Assembly (NCBI GenBank): GCA_902525625.1
Contig: CABZHM010000007.1
Location: 1-53,392, forward strand
Direction: 5' to 3'
DNA: 53,392 nucleotides
Source of the DNA: an uncultured Pelagibacteraceae bacterium
GTDB lineage: Bacteria; Pseudomonadota; Alphaproteobacteria; Pelagibacterales; Pelagibacteraceae
Positions within the stretch are counted from its first letter, which is position 1, and every line of letters starts with the position of its first letter. The notes under the pieces were generated by a model. It had not been told where the DNA came from. It did no database searches and saw only the letters and a program-made list of their open reading frames with translations. Positions 17,590-27,404 of this stretch are shown in pieces. A program made the position numbers and the translations under genes.

Positions 17590-18360
17590 ATGAGTATTAA
17601 AGTTATTAACCAAAAAGATATTTCAAGAGTTATACTTAATGAACCTAAAACCTACAACTCTTTATCTTTCAAAAACTTAAATGATCTCATTAAAGTATTC
17701 AAAAAATTAGATAACGATAAAAAAGTTAAAGTAATTATTTTAGAGGGAGCAGGAAAAGGATTTAGTGCTGGGCACAATCTTAAAGAGGTTAAAAGTTTAA
17801 AGAAGAAAGGAAAGTATCAAAAACTATTCAATTTATGCTCAAAATTGATGATTCAATTAATTGAAGGAAAAAAACCTGTAATTGCTAAAGTTCATGGAGC
17901 AGCATACGCAGCTGGATGTCAATTAGTTGCTAGTTGTGATTTAGCATATAGCACTAAGGATGCAATATTTGCTACACCAGGAGTAAACATTGGATTATTC
18001 TGTAGTACACCAATGGTTGCTGTCAGTAGAAAGATAGGAAGAAAACCTATGATGAAAATGTTACTAACAGGAGAACCAATAAAAGCAAATTTTGCAAAAG
18101 AAATTGGATTAATCAACGATTGTTTCACAAAATCTAAATTAAATATTGAAGTTTTAAAGATTGCTAAAAAAATTGCCTCTAAATCAAATCTAACAATTAA
18201 AATTGGCAAGCAAACCTTTTACAAACAATTGGAAATGCCATTAAGAAAAGCATATTCTTACACCAGTAAAATGATGACCTTAAATATGATGGCTATGGAT
18301 GCAAAAGAGGGGATTTCAGCTTTTTTGGAAAAAAGAAAACCTATTTGGAAAAATAAATGA
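17590..18360 (+). CDS. Crotonase-fold (enoyl-CoA hydratase/isomerase family) protein, ECHDC3-like
   Basis: 256 residues of the crotonase superfamily. The oxyanion-hole segments are GKGFSAGHNLKEV (about 56-68) and VHGAAYAAGCQLVASCDLA (about 101-119). The two catalytic glutamates of enoyl-CoA hydratase are replaced: Gln in AAGCQLVAS and Gly in FATPGVNIGLF. This pattern matches ECHDC3-like proteins, so hydratase activity is doubtful. Six bases after the nucleotidyltransferase; its TGA overlaps the ATG of the methanethiol-oxidase gene (ATGA), implying coupled translation. Confidence 0.75.
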   Translation: MSIKVINQKDISRVILNEPKTYNSLSFKNLNDLIKVFKKLDNDKKVKVIILEGAGKGFSAGHNLKEVKSLKKKGKYQKLFNLCSKLMIQLIEGKKPVIAKVHGAAYAAGCQLVASCDLAYSTKDAIFATPGVNIGLFCSTPMVAVSRKIGRKPMMKMLLTGEPIKANFAKEIGLINDCFTKSKLNIEVLKIAKKIASKSNLTIKIGKQTFYKQLEMPLRKAYSYTSKMMTLNMMAMDAKEGISAFLEKRKPIWKNK

Positions 18361-19727
18361 TTAATAAAACTACTGATAAACCTTGCTGTGGACCAGGGTA
18401 TGCAAGTCCAGCTGAGGCTATCAAAGCGCCAAATGAAAAACTTTTATATACAATAGCTATTTATACAGGAACAGGAATTCAAAAACCTGACTACCTTGCT
18501 ACTATCGATGTTGATCCAGATAGTCCAAATTATTCAAAAGTAATTCACCGTCTTGAAATGCCAGGTATTGGCGATGAGTTACATCACATGGGTTGGAATG
18601 CATGTTCATCTTGTCACGGCGATTCTGGTATGAGTAGAAAATACCTTCTTGTACCTGGTGTTAGATCAAATAATATTCATGTAATTGATACTGCAACAGA
18701 TCCATATGCTCCTAAAATACATAAAGTTATTAAAGGGTCAGAAATTAAATCAAAAACTAATCTATCAGGACCCCATACTGTTCATTGCTTAGGATCTGAA
18801 ATAATTATTTCTTTTCTTGGAAATGCAAAAGGTGAAGCTCCAGGAGGTTATTTGCATTTAAATAAAGAATTTGAAATTGTTGGTAGATGGGAAAATTCAA
18901 TGGGAGATATTCCATTTAGTTATGATTTTTGGTACCAACCACGTCACAATGTTATGGTTAGCTCAGAGTGGGCAGCGCCAAATACTTTTATGCCAGGGTT
19001 TGATCTCGAAGAGGTTGGACATTTAAAATATGGTCGAAGACTCCATATTTGGGATTTTAAAAAAAAAGAGCCCTTTGAAACAATGTATCTAGGTGAAGAT
19101 GGTTTAATACCTTTAGAAGTAAAATTTAAACATGATCCTAATAGTACTCATGGATTTTGTGGAGCAGCTTTAAGTTCTAATGTTATTCATTTTTGGAAAT
19201 CTAAAAAAGGAAAATGGGAATGGGAAAAAATCATTGATGTTGATAATGAACCTCATCCGGATTGGCCTATACCTATACCAGGAGTAATGTCGGCAATATT
19301 AGTTTCAATGGATGACAAATATCTATATTTAAATAATTGGCTTCATGGTGATATGAGGCAATACGATATAACCGATCCTCATAAACCCAAGTTAACAGGT
19401 CAAGTATGGATGGGGGGTTTGTTAGGTAAAGCACCAGTTGTCAATGGAGTTAAAATTACAGGTGGACCTCAAATGTATCAATTATCGTTAGATGGTAAAA
19501 GAATGTATGTAACTACATCATTATTTTCAACATGGGATAATCAATTTTATCCTGAAATAAGAACTCAAGGTGGAGCAATGATAATGATAGATTGTGATGT
19601 AAAAAATGGTGGTATGAAAATTAATAAAGATTTTATAATTGATTTTGGTAAAGAACCAAATGGACCAAGCAGATGTCATGAAAGTAGATATCCTGGTGGT
19701 GACTGTACAAGTGATATATGGCTATAA
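18357..19727 (+). CDS. mtoX: Methanethiol oxidase (selenium-binding protein SBP56 family)
   Basis: 456 residues matching the SBP56/SELENBP1 family end to end: CCGPGYASPAEA near the N-terminus, DYLATIDVDPDSP, DELHHMGWNACSSCHGD (74-90, with the Cys83/Cys86 pair), DFWYQPRHNVMVSSEWAAP, NWLHGDMRQYDITDP, GGPQMYQLSLDGKRMYVTTS and the C-terminal PGGDCTSDIWL. The family oxidises methanethiol to formaldehyde, sulfide and hydrogen peroxide, probably with copper bound by conserved His residues. No signal peptide is seen, so this form should be cytosolic, unlike the periplasmic Hyphomicrobium enzyme. No MauG or SCO1 maturation genes adjoin it; a ferredoxin gene overlaps its 3' end instead. Confidence 0.88.
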   Translation: MINKTTDKPCCGPGYASPAEAIKAPNEKLLYTIAIYTGTGIQKPDYLATIDVDPDSPNYSKVIHRLEMPGIGDELHHMGWNACSSCHGDSGMSRKYLLVPGVRSNNIHVIDTATDPYAPKIHKVIKGSEIKSKTNLSGPHTVHCLGSEIIISFLGNAKGEAPGGYLHLNKEFEIVGRWENSMGDIPFSYDFWYQPRHNVMVSSEWAAPNTFMPGFDLEEVGHLKYGRRLHIWDFKKKEPFETMYLGEDGLIPLEVKFKHDPNSTHGFCGAALSSNVIHFWKSKKGKWEWEKIIDVDNEPHPDWPIPIPGVMSAILVSMDDKYLYLNNWLHGDMRQYDITDPHKPKLTGQVWMGGLLGKAPVVNGVKITGGPQMYQLSLDGKRMYVTTSLFSTWDNQFYPEIRTQGGAMIMIDCDVKNGGMKINKDFIIDFGKEPNGPSRCHESRYPGGDCTSDIWL

Positions 19728-20080
19728 AATTAATAACTATTAAGAACCGTAAAAATAAAATATTTAAAGTTTCAGATCGTAAACCATTACTTCAAGAATT
19801 GCGTGCTCAAGGAGTTGATCTTCCTTACGGGTGTGAGTATGGAGGATGTATAACTTGTGCTGCAAAACTTGTTGAAGGTGAAGTAGATCAGAAATCTCAA
19901 GTCGCTTTAAATAATCGGCAGATAAACAATGGTTATGTTGTTTTATGTGTAGCTCGACCTAAAACTGATTGTAAGATAGAAATTGGAGTTGAAAGTCATG
20001 ATAAGCTATATCGCAATCCTTTTCTTGACCCGCTTGCACCTCATGAGTTAAAAGCAGATATAGCTACAAAAAAAAAATGA
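19718..20080 (+). CDS. 2Fe-2S ferredoxin (plant type)
   Basis: 120 residues with a CxxxxCxxC...C cluster motif: Cys39, Cys44, Cys47 (YGCEYGGCITC) and Cys77 (VLCVA). Soluble electron carrier or the donor domain of an oxygenase/oxidoreductase. Its ATG lies 10 bases inside the end of mtoX, so production is coupled to that of methanethiol oxidase. The C-terminal 25 residues (NPFLDPLAPHELKADIATKKK region) extend beyond a minimal ferredoxin. Confidence 0.85.
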   Translation: MAIKLITIKNRKNKIFKVSDRKPLLQELRAQGVDLPYGCEYGGCITCAAKLVEGEVDQKSQVALNNRQINNGYVVLCVARPKTDCKIEIGVESHDKLYRNPFLDPLAPHELKADIATKKK

Positions 20081-20526
20081 ATCACAACGAGCCCTATAGC
20101 GATGAGTATTTGAAAGATATTCTAGAGTCAGTAAAAACAATTGCTATGGTAGGAGCTAGTCCAGATAAAACAAAATTTAGTTATGGTGTTTTAAGAGTAT
20201 TGCATGAAACTGGATATGACATGATACCAGTTAATCCAAAGCCAGAAATAACAGAAATTCGTAATTTAAAAGTATATCCAAATTTAGCTGCGATTGATCG
20301 ACCTGTAGATATGGTTGAAGTTTTTAGAAAGCCAGAGGATTTATATGGCGTCGCTGAAGAAGCTATCGCTATCGGTGCCAAAGTATTATGGGGGCAGATA
20401 GGGGTAATAAATCATAAAGCAGCACATCTTGCTGAAGAGGCTGGACTTAAAGTAGTAATGAACAGGTGTCCAAAGATAGAACTATTTAGACCTTTTTGGA
20501 AACCACGTCTTGATCAAAAGATTTAA
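20077..20526 (+). CDS. CoA-binding domain protein, YccU type
   Basis: 149 residues forming a single CoA-binding Rossmann domain: TIAMVGASPDKTKFSYGV (about 21-38), YDMIPVNPK (about 48-56), VDMVEVFRKPED (about 77-88) and LWGQIGV, then MNRCPKIE near the end, all standard for the YccU/UPF family. Molecular role unknown; the fold binds CoA or nucleotides. ATGA overlap with the ferredoxin gene places it in the same translational unit as mtoX. Confidence 0.8.
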   Translation: MNHNEPYSDEYLKDILESVKTIAMVGASPDKTKFSYGVLRVLHETGYDMIPVNPKPEITEIRNLKVYPNLAAIDRPVDMVEVFRKPEDLYGVAEEAIAIGAKVLWGQIGVINHKAAHLAEEAGLKVVMNRCPKIELFRPFWKPRLDQKI

Positions 20527-20554
20527 AATTTTATTTTAGGTATTAAATAATTAA

Positions 20555-21124
20555 ATGAAAAAAATATTTATTGTTTACGGACATTATGATGAAAAATCAT
20601 TTAACGCCGCGATAAGAGATAAATTCATAGATACTGTAAAAAAAAATAGCCATACAGTAGACGTTGTTGACTTATATAAAGAAAAATTTAATCCAGTTTT
20701 TTCAGGAGAGAAACCGGATGAAATCGTTTTAGATCATAGAGGCAGAATAGAAAAATCTGATGTAATAGTTTTAATTGCTCCAATATGGAACTTTAGAATG
20801 CCGGCAATAGTGGAAGGTTGGATAGACAAAGTACTAGCTCCACCTTGGGCATTTAGGTTCAAAAGATTATTTGGAAATTACGGATACCCTATAGGTAACT
20901 TGAAAGATAAAAAAGCTGTTGTGTTTTGTACTTATGGATCCCCGCAATTTGCAGTTAGAACTTTCTTTTTGAATATGCCAACTAAAAGATTAAGAAGGGG
21001 TGTGTTTAATATATGCGGCATAACGGATGTTACATATAAAAGATACTTTGCTGTACCATTCGTAGGAGACATAAAAAGAAAAAAATTTTTAAAAGATGTT
21101 CAAAAAACAGCAAATAATATTTAA
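20555..21124 (+). CDS. Flavodoxin-fold NAD(P)H:quinone oxidoreductase
   Basis: 189 residues of the NQO1/YwrO-KefF family. N-terminal IFIVYGHYDEKSFNAAI provides the FMN phosphate loop, VLIAPIWNFRMPAIVEGWIDKVL (about 70-92) is the flavin ring-binding segment (P.WW...P...K...D.V), and FCTYGSPQ follows. Probably transfers two electrons from NAD(P)H to a quinone or other acceptor. Twenty-eight bases after the CoA-binding gene, and it overlaps the next gene by 29 bases. Confidence 0.75.
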   Translation: MKKIFIVYGHYDEKSFNAAIRDKFIDTVKKNSHTVDVVDLYKEKFNPVFSGEKPDEIVLDHRGRIEKSDVIVLIAPIWNFRMPAIVEGWIDKVLAPPWAFRFKRLFGNYGYPIGNLKDKKAVVFCTYGSPQFAVRTFFLNMPTKRLRRGVFNICGITDVTYKRYFAVPFVGDIKRKKFLKDVQKTANNI

Positions 21125-21569
21125 ATTTTTAGTAATTTTTTTTATAACTATTTCGACTTCAAATGCAGAATTGCTTAAGCCAAATAGTAATATTAAACCT
21201 TCTGAAGTTGTAAAAATTCAACTTCTAGGACTTCAAAATAATAATAAAGTATTCAATGACAGTGGAATTGAGCAAACCTGGAATTTCGCTCATCCTATGA
21301 ATAAACAAGCAACAGGTCCCCTAGATAGATTTAAAGCAATGTTAAAAAGCAATAATTACCAAATGATGTTAAATCATATAAGTCACACTATTACTCAAGT
21401 TAGAGGAGGAGATGACTGGGTTCAGTTTGAGGTAATCATTTTAGATAAGGAAAAAATTTATCATAAATTTAATTGGCAAGTTGAAAAATTTATAGAGGAT
21501 GGACCTTTAAAGGACTGTTGGTTAACTACAATGGTATCAAGTCCAGAATCTTTAGGCAGCTCAATATGA
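21096..21569 (+). CDS. Secreted DUF4864-like protein
   Basis: 157 residues with a signal peptide (IIFKFLVIFFITISTSNA, cut near residue 24 before ELLKP). The mature part contains SEVVKIQLLGLQNN, NFAHPMNKQATGPLDRFKAML and WVQFEVIILD..., the order seen in DUF4864 proteins. Periplasmic, function unknown. Its start lies inside the preceding oxidoreductase gene by 29 bases. Could be a sensor or chaperone for the operon's redox enzymes, but nothing in the sequence shows that. Confidence 0.65.
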   Translation: MFKKQQIIFKFLVIFFITISTSNAELLKPNSNIKPSEVVKIQLLGLQNNNKVFNDSGIEQTWNFAHPMNKQATGPLDRFKAMLKSNNYQMMLNHISHTITQVRGGDDWVQFEVIILDKEKIYHKFNWQVEKFIEDGPLKDCWLTTMVSSPESLGSSI

Positions 21570-21625
21570 TGTATATTCATACAATTTTGTTTCGTAATGA
21601 ATAAAAATTTAGTAGGTATATAATT

Positions 21626-24058
21626 ATGAAAACTAAAACAAAAGTAGTTGTTGTTGGCGGAGGGGTCGTAGGTGTAAGTGCACTATACCACTTAGCAAAA
21701 AAAGGTTGGTCGGATGTTGTTTTAGTTGAAAGAAAGGAACTTACCTCTGGTTCTACTTGGCATGCAGCTGGATTATTGCCACTCTTTAATATGAGCTATT
21801 CAGTAGGTCAGCTTCATAAGTATGCAGTTAATCTTTATAAAACATTAGAAGAGGAAACAGGTAAAAATGTAGGCTTTAGTGTTGTTTCAAACATTCGTTT
21901 AGCGAGTACTAAAGATAGAATGGATGAATACCATCAATATGCAGGTGTAGCTAAAACAATAGGTGTAGATGTAAAATTTTTAACTCCTCAACAAGTAAAA
22001 GAAATTTGGCCTTTATGTCATACAGATGATTTAGTGGGTGCCATTCAACATCCAGAAGATGGTTACATACAGCCTGCTGACTTAACTCAGGCATTAGCGA
22101 CGGGTGCAAGAAATAGAGGAGCAGAAATTTATAGAAATACTGCTGTGCTATCAATGAAACAAACACGAGATGGATGGATTGTAGAAACTGACAAAGGTTC
22201 TATTGAATGTGAGCATGTGATTTCTTGTTCTGGAAATTTTGCTCGACAAACTGGCGAGATGGTTGGATTAGATATTCCCGTCATACCTGTCGAACATCAA
22301 TACATCGTGACGGAGCCACATCCAGAGATTCAAAAAAGAAAAAAAGAAGGCCTTCCAGAGATGGGAGTGCTAAGAGATAGTGATAGCAGATGGTACATGA
22401 GAGAAGAAGCTGGCGGATTAATTTTAGGTCCATATGAAGACGGTGCTCCTGCTTGCTATGTTGAAGGACCATCAAAAAATTCAGAGTATGAATTATTCCA
22501 AGAGGATTTAGATAGACTAGCTCCGCATATTGAGGGTGCAATTCACCGAGTTCCAGCTTTTGGAGAAGTGGGTGTAAAAAAAGTTTATAACGGGGCAATC
22601 TGTTACACTCCAGATGGTAATCCAATAGTTGGTCCTGCTTGGGGTTTAAAAAATTTTTGGATTAACGAAGGACATAGTTTTGGAATAACCGCAGCAGGTG
22701 GCGCAGGTTGGCAACTAGCTGAGTGGATTGTAGATGGAGAACCAACTATAGACATGTTGGGTGTAGAACCAAGACGTTATGGAAATTATGCAACTAAATC
22801 ATATTTAAAAGCAAAAAATGAAGAAGCTTACAGTCATGTTTTTATAGTTCATTATCCAGATGAAGAAAGACCAGCAGCAAGACCGTTGAGAACTGCACCA
22901 TGTTACGAAAGATTGAAAGCTTTGGGAGCTGTATATGGACAAAAATTTGGATGGGAACGTCCTAATTTTTTTGCAACCGATGGTATGGAACAAAAAGACG
23001 ACTGGTCTTTTAGAAGATCAAAATGGTTTGATGCAATAAAAAAAGAATGTGAGAATGTTAAACAAAATGTTGGACTTTTAGATATGACTGCATTTGCGAA
23101 ATGTAGAATTAAAGGACCAAAAGCTGAAGAATTTCTTGATTACTTAGTTGCAAATAAACTTCCAAAAAAAATTGGTAGAATAAATTTATGCCATGCATTG
23201 AATACTAAGGGTGGTGTTCATTCAGAATTTACAATTATGAAAGAAGCAGAAAATAGTTATTATCTCGTTTCTGCTGGAGCAAATTTACGATTAGACCATG
23301 ACTGGATACAAAAATGGATGCCAACTGATGGTTCTGTAATTTTCGAGGATTTATCTAACAGTACAGGAGTTCTTGTTGTTGCAGGACCTAAAGCAAGAGA
23401 ATTAATGAAAAAAGTTTCAATAGATGATTTTTCAAATGAAAATTTTAAATGGTTAACTGCAAAAAATGTTAATGTTGGATATGCACCAGTAAATGCAATG
23501 AGAGTAAATTTTGTTGGGGAGCTAGGGTGGGAGTTACATCACCCAATTGAGTATCAAAATCATATTTTTGATAAATTGATGGAAGCGGGTAAAGATTTGG
23601 GGATAAAACCATTTGGTATTAGAGCGATGAATAGTTTAAGAATTGAAAAATCTTATAAGCTTGTAGGAACCGAATTATCAATTGAGTATTCTCCATATGA
23701 ATCTGGTTTAGATAGATTTGTTCATCCAAATAAAGGAAATTTTATTGGTCTAGAGGCTTTAAATAAATGGAGAGAAAAAGGTTTTGATAACAAATTAGTT
23801 ACTCTTGAAGTTCACGATACTACTGACTCCGATGTATTGGGAAATAATCCGATTTATAAAGATAATAAAGTCGTTGGAAGAGCAACTGGTGGTGAATACG
23901 GTTTTAGAATTGATAAATCAATTGCACTAGCTATGGTCAAACCTGATTTAGCTAACGTTGGGGAGAAACTAAAAGTTGATATTCTTGGGAAGATGTATGA
24001 GGCAACAATTCTTGAAGAAAGTCCATATGATACTGAGAACAATCTGTTGAGAGCTTAA
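21626..24058 (+). CDS. FAD/GcvT dehydrogenase, dimethylglycine/sarcosine dehydrogenase-like
   Basis: 810 residues. Residues 1-370 are a DAO-type FAD domain with [18 protein letters not shown] (dinucleotide loop) and [10 protein letters not shown], whose His46 corresponds to the residue that covalently binds FAD in mammalian DMGDH. Residues about 370-430 form the linker domain, and 430-800 a GcvT-like THF-binding domain ([15 protein letters not shown]). The family removes N-methyl groups from dimethylglycine or sarcosine, hands methylene to THF and electrons to ETF. The gene abuts etfB (ATG overlaps its stop), then etfA and ETF-QO follow, which supports an ETF-linked demethylase. Exact substrate not settled; glycine-betaine catabolism is the likely pathway. 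GTAGG lies 9 bases before the ATG. Confidence 0.85.
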   Translation: MKTKTKVVVVGGGVVGVSALYHLAKKGWSDVVLVERKELTSGSTWHAAGLLPLFNMSYSVGQLHKYAVNLYKTLEEETGKNVGFSVVSNIRLASTKDRMDEYHQYAGVAKTIGVDVKFLTPQQVKEIWPLCHTDDLVGAIQHPEDGYIQPADLTQALATGARNRGAEIYRNTAVLSMKQTRDGWIVETDKGSIECEHVISCSGNFARQTGEMVGLDIPVIPVEHQYIVTEPHPEIQKRKKEGLPEMGVLRDSDSRWYMREEAGGLILGPYEDGAPACYVEGPSKNSEYELFQEDLDRLAPHIEGAIHRVPAFGEVGVKKVYNGAICYTPDGNPIVGPAWGLKNFWINEGHSFGITAAGGAGWQLAEWIVDGEPTIDMLGVEPRRYGNYATKSYLKAKNEEAYSHVFIVHYPDEERPAARPLRTAPCYERLKALGAVYGQKFGWERPNFFATDGMEQKDDWSFRRSKWFDAIKKECENVKQNVGLLDMTAFAKCRIKGPKAEEFLDYLVANKLPKKIGRINLCHALNTKGGVHSEFTIMKEAENSYYLVSAGANLRLDHDWIQKWMPTDGSVIFEDLSNSTGVLVVAGPKARELMKKVSIDDFSNENFKWLTAKNVNVGYAPVNAMRVNFVGELGWELHHPIEYQNHIFDKLMEAGKDLGIKPFGIRAMNSLRIEKSYKLVGTELSIEYSPYESGLDRFVHPNKGNFIGLEALNKWREKGFDNKLVTLEVHDTTDSDVLGNNPIYKDNKVVGRATGGEYGFRIDKSIALAMVKPDLANVGEKLKVDILGKMYEATILEESPYDTENNLLRA

Positions 24059-24807
24059 TGAAAATTTTAGTAGCAGTAAAAAGAGTGATTGATTACAACG
24101 TTCAAATCAGAGTGAAAGAAGACAACTCTGGTGTAGTAACAGACAATGTCAAAATGTCGACTAATCCACCAGATGACAATGCAATTGAAGAAGCGGTAAA
24201 GATTAAAGAAGCTGGTAAAGCCACAGAAGTAGTAGCAGTAAGTATTGGAGAAGAGAAAGCTCAAGAAACAGTCCGCAAGGCACTGGCAGTTGGAGCTGAT
24301 AGAGGAATACTCGTTAAAACAGAGAGTGTTGTTGAACCCCTTTCTGTTTCAAAATTATTACAAAAGATCGTTGAAAAAGAAAAACCAGATTTAGTCTTAA
24401 TGGGTAAACAGGCAATCGATGATGATTGTAATCAGACAGGTCAAATGTTAAGCGCACTTCTTAATTGGCCTCAAGCTACCTTTGCATCTAAAATTGAGAT
24501 TAAAGATGGTAAGTTAGAGGTTACAAGAGAAATAGATGAGGGTTTAGAAACAATAGAAATAAATGTTCCAGCAATAGTAACATGTGATCTAAGGTTAAAT
24601 GAACCAAGATACGCTTCATTACCAAATATAATGAAAGCCAAAAAAAAACCTATTGAGCAATTGAATGCGTCAGATTTAGGAGTGGATATAAGCCCAAGAA
24701 TCGAACAAATTAAAGTTGAAGAGCCGCCTAAAAGAAAAGCTGGTATAAAAGTATCAAGTGTATCTGAGTTGGTTCAGAAATTGAAAAATGAGGCTAAAGT
24801 AATTTAA
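24058..24807 (+). CDS. etfB: Electron transfer flavoprotein beta subunit
   Basis: 249 residues. [19 protein letters not shown] is the standard start, [13 protein letters not shown] and [17 protein letters not shown] (AMP-binding segment) follow, and the recognition loop region [21 protein letters not shown] is the EtfB signature with Leu rather than the mammalian pattern. Forms a heterodimer with EtfA and carries electrons from the upstream dehydrogenase. Its ATG overlaps the last base of that gene's stop codon. Confidence 0.95.
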   Translation: MKILVAVKRVIDYNVQIRVKEDNSGVVTDNVKMSTNPPDDNAIEEAVKIKEAGKATEVVAVSIGEEKAQETVRKALAVGADRGILVKTESVVEPLSVSKLLQKIVEKEKPDLVLMGKQAIDDDCNQTGQMLSALLNWPQATFASKIEIKDGKLEVTREIDEGLETIEINVPAIVTCDLRLNEPRYASLPNIMKAKKKPIEQLNASDLGVDISPRIEQIKVEEPPKRKAGIKVSSVSELVQKLKNEAKVI

Positions 24808-25761
24808 ATGTCAGTTTTATTAATTGCAGAACATAACAATAAAGAATTGAGACCATTTACACTTAATGCAGCAACCGCAGCATCACAGATAGATAATGAT
24901 GTTCATGCTGTAATTATTGGAAATAATTGTGAAGAAGCAGCAAAAGCATTATCTAAATTAGAATTTGTTAAGAAAGTTATCCAAGTCGAAGCAGCTTACT
25001 ACGAGAATTTTGTTGCTGAAAATTTTGCACCGGTAATTGTAAAATTAGCCAATAACTATTCACACATAATAAGTTCAGCAAACACTTTTGGTAAAAATTT
25101 AATGCCCAGAATTGCTGCTGCTCTAGATACATCTCAAATCAGTGATATAACTAAAGTTATTGCTCCCGATACTTTTTTGCGACCAATTTATGCAGGAAAT
25201 GCTTTTGCAACAGTAAAAAGTAAAGATGCAAAAAAATGTGTAACCATAAGACCCACGTCTTTTGATGCTTGTGAAAGTTCTGGTGAATCAGCATCAATTG
25301 AGAAAACCGAAGCAAGTGAGGAATTTACAAAAACAAAGTTTGTCAAAAGAGAAGAGGTAAAATCAGATAGACCAGAGCTTGGCACTGCTAGAGTTGTTGT
25401 ATCAGGTGGGAGAGGGATGCAGAGCGGAGATAATTTTAAACTTATTACCTCTTTGGCTGATAAATTAAATGCAGCAATTGGAGCATCAAGAGCAGCAGTT
25501 GATGCTGGATATATAAGTAACGACCACCAAGTTGGTCAAACAGGTAAAGTTGTTGTTCCTGACTTGTATATTGCTGTTGGTATATCAGGGGCTATTCAGC
25601 ACTTAGCAGGGATGAAAGAAAGTAAAGTAATAGTGGCAATAAATAAAGATGGAGAAGCACCAATTTTTAGTATTGCGGACTATGGTCTTGAAGCTGATCT
25701 TTTTGAGGCAGTTCCTCAATTCTTAGAGGAATTAAACAAATTAAACACTATACAAAAATAA
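24808..25761 (+). CDS. etfA: Electron transfer flavoprotein alpha subunit
   Basis: 317 residues, with the FAD-binding C-terminal domain ARVVVSGGRGMQSGDNF (about 197-213), GASRAAVDAGYISNDHQVGQTG and VVPDLYIAVGISGAIQHLAG, all diagnostic of EtfA. It directly abuts the etfB stop codon. Heterodimer partner of EtfB, cytosolic; passes electrons to ETF-quinone oxidoreductase encoded 23 bases downstream. Confidence 0.95.
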   Translation: MSVLLIAEHNNKELRPFTLNAATAASQIDNDVHAVIIGNNCEEAAKALSKLEFVKKVIQVEAAYYENFVAENFAPVIVKLANNYSHIISSANTFGKNLMPRIAAALDTSQISDITKVIAPDTFLRPIYAGNAFATVKSKDAKKCVTIRPTSFDACESSGESASIEKTEASEEFTKTKFVKREEVKSDRPELGTARVVVSGGRGMQSGDNFKLITSLADKLNAAIGASRAAVDAGYISNDHQVGQTGKVVVPDLYIAVGISGAIQHLAGMKESKVIVAINKDGEAPIFSIADYGLEADLFEAVPQFLEELNKLNTIQK

Positions 25762-25784
25762 TATAATCTGTAAAAAATTGATTT

Positions 25785-27404
25785 ATGTCCAGAGAGACAA
25801 TGGAATATGATGTAGTGATTGTAGGTGGCGGTCCATCAGGATTAGCTACAGCTATAAAGTTAAAACAATTAAATTCAGAATTAAATATTTGCTTGTTAGA
25901 AAAAGCTTCAGAAATTGGTGCCCATATTTTAAGTGGAAATGTGTTTGAAACAAGAGCTTTAGATGAATTAATTCCTAACTGGCGAGAATTAAATTCACCT
26001 ATTAAAACTAAAGTTACTAAAGAAAAATTTTTATTTTTAGGAAAAAACAAATCAATAAGTTGGCCATCATGGTTATTACCAGCAGTTCAACAAAATCACA
26101 AAAATTATATTATCAGCCTTGCAAACTTATGTAGATGGCTTGCTGAACAAGCAGAAACACTTGGAGTTGAAATTTTCCCAGGATTTCCAGCAAGTGAAAT
26201 TTTGTTTAATGAAGATGGTTCCGTAAAAGGTGTAGCAACTCAAGATATGGGTATTGATAAAGAAGGAAACAAAAAAGATAGTTTTGAGCCAGGTATCGAT
26301 TTATTGGGAAAGGTGACTGTTTTTGCAGAGGGTTGCAGAGGTCATTTAGGAAAACAATTAATTAAAAGATTTGAACTCGATAAAGATAAAGACCCACAAC
26401 AATATGGAATAGGATTTAAAGAGATATGGGAAGTGGATGAAAAAAATCACCAAGAAGGTTTGGTAATGCATACTGCTGGCTGGCCGCTAGACAAAAGTAC
26501 TTACGGAGGAAGTTTTATCTATCACGCAGAAAAAAAACAAATATTTTTAGGTTATGTAATTGGTTTAGATTATCAAAATCCACATTTATCTCCATTCGAT
26601 GAGTTTCAAAGATTCAAGACACATCCTGCAATAAGAAAAATAATTGAGGGTGGAAAAAGAATTTCCTATGGCGCTAGAGCTTTAATAGAAGGTGGCTTTC
26701 AAAGTTTGCCAAAAATGTTTATGCCTGGTGCATTATTGATTGGGTGTGATGCAGGTACTTTAAATATGCCTAAGATAAAAGGATCACATACCGCAATGAA
26801 AAGTGGAATAATTGCAGCTGAAGCAATTAATGACCATATCAAAGAGAATAAAGAGCTATCAATTTTTGAGGAAAAATTAAAAAAAAGTTGGTTATACAAG
26901 GAATTATATGAAGCGAGAAATGTTAAGCCTAGTTTTAGTTGGGGCTTAATTTTGGGAGTTATATTCACTGGAATTGACCAAATTTTGTTTCGAGGTAAAT
27001 TACCATTTACTTTGAAACACAAACACGCTGACCATCAAACATTGAAACCAGCAAGTAAAATGCCCAAGATTGATTATCCTAAACCAGATAACATTATTAC
27101 TTTTGATAAAACGAGTTCAGTCTATCTAACTGGCACAAACCATGTAGATAATCAACCTATTCATTTAAAGCTTAAAGATCCATCATTACCAATTAATTAT
27201 ACATTAAATGAATATGATGAACCTGCACAGAGGTATTGTCCAGCTGGTGTTTATGAAGTTCAAAAAGAGAATGGATCAAATAAATTTGTTATAAATTCTC
27301 AAAATTGTATACATTGTAAGACCTGTGATATAAAAGAACCTTCTCAAAATATCACTTGGGTAACGCCTGAAGGTGGCGGCGGTCCTAAATACGGGAATAT
27401 GTAA
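25785..27404 (+). CDS. Electron transfer flavoprotein-ubiquinone oxidoreductase
   Basis: 539 residues. N-terminal FAD loop YDVVIVGGGPSGLATAIKL (8-26), the internal GTLNMPKIKGSHTAMKSG segment, a hydrophobic quinone-site plug in the middle, and a C-terminal ferredoxin-like 4Fe-4S site (CPAGVY ... CIHCKTCDIKEP). Length is typical of bacterial ETF-QO. Monotopic inner-membrane enzyme that moves electrons from ETF to the quinone pool. Last gene of the plus-strand run beginning at 16176; it ends one base before the convergent DUF2237 gene. Confidence 0.95.
   Translation: MSRETMEYDVVIVGGGPSGLATAIKLKQLNSELNICLLEKASEIGAHILSGNVFETRALDELIPNWRELNSPIKTKVTKEKFLFLGKNKSISWPSWLLPAVQQNHKNYIISLANLCRWLAEQAETLGVEIFPGFPASEILFNEDGSVKGVATQDMGIDKEGNKKDSFEPGIDLLGKVTVFAEGCRGHLGKQLIKRFELDKDKDPQQYGIGFKEIWEVDEKNHQEGLVMHTAGWPLDKSTYGGSFIYHAEKKQIFLGYVIGLDYQNPHLSPFDEFQRFKTHPAIRKIIEGGKRISYGARALIEGGFQSLPKMFMPGALLIGCDAGTLNMPKIKGSHTAMKSGIIAAEAINDHIKENKELSIFEEKLKKSWLYKELYEARNVKPSFSWGLILGVIFTGIDQILFRGKLPFTLKHKHADHQTLKPASKMPKIDYPKPDNIITFDKTSSVYLTGTNHVDNQPIHLKLKDPSLPINYTLNEYDEPAQRYCPAGVYEVQKENGSNKFVINSQNCIHCKTCDIKEPSQNITWVTPEGGGGPKYGNM

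Noticed and set aside
17590..18360. DmdD methylthioacryloyl-CoA hydratase
   Set aside because: Tempting from the sulfur context, but both catalytic Glu positions are substituted.
22281..22625. 114-aa minus-strand frame opposite the FAD/GcvT dehydrogenase
   Set aside because: Antisense shadow, no start signal, no family features.
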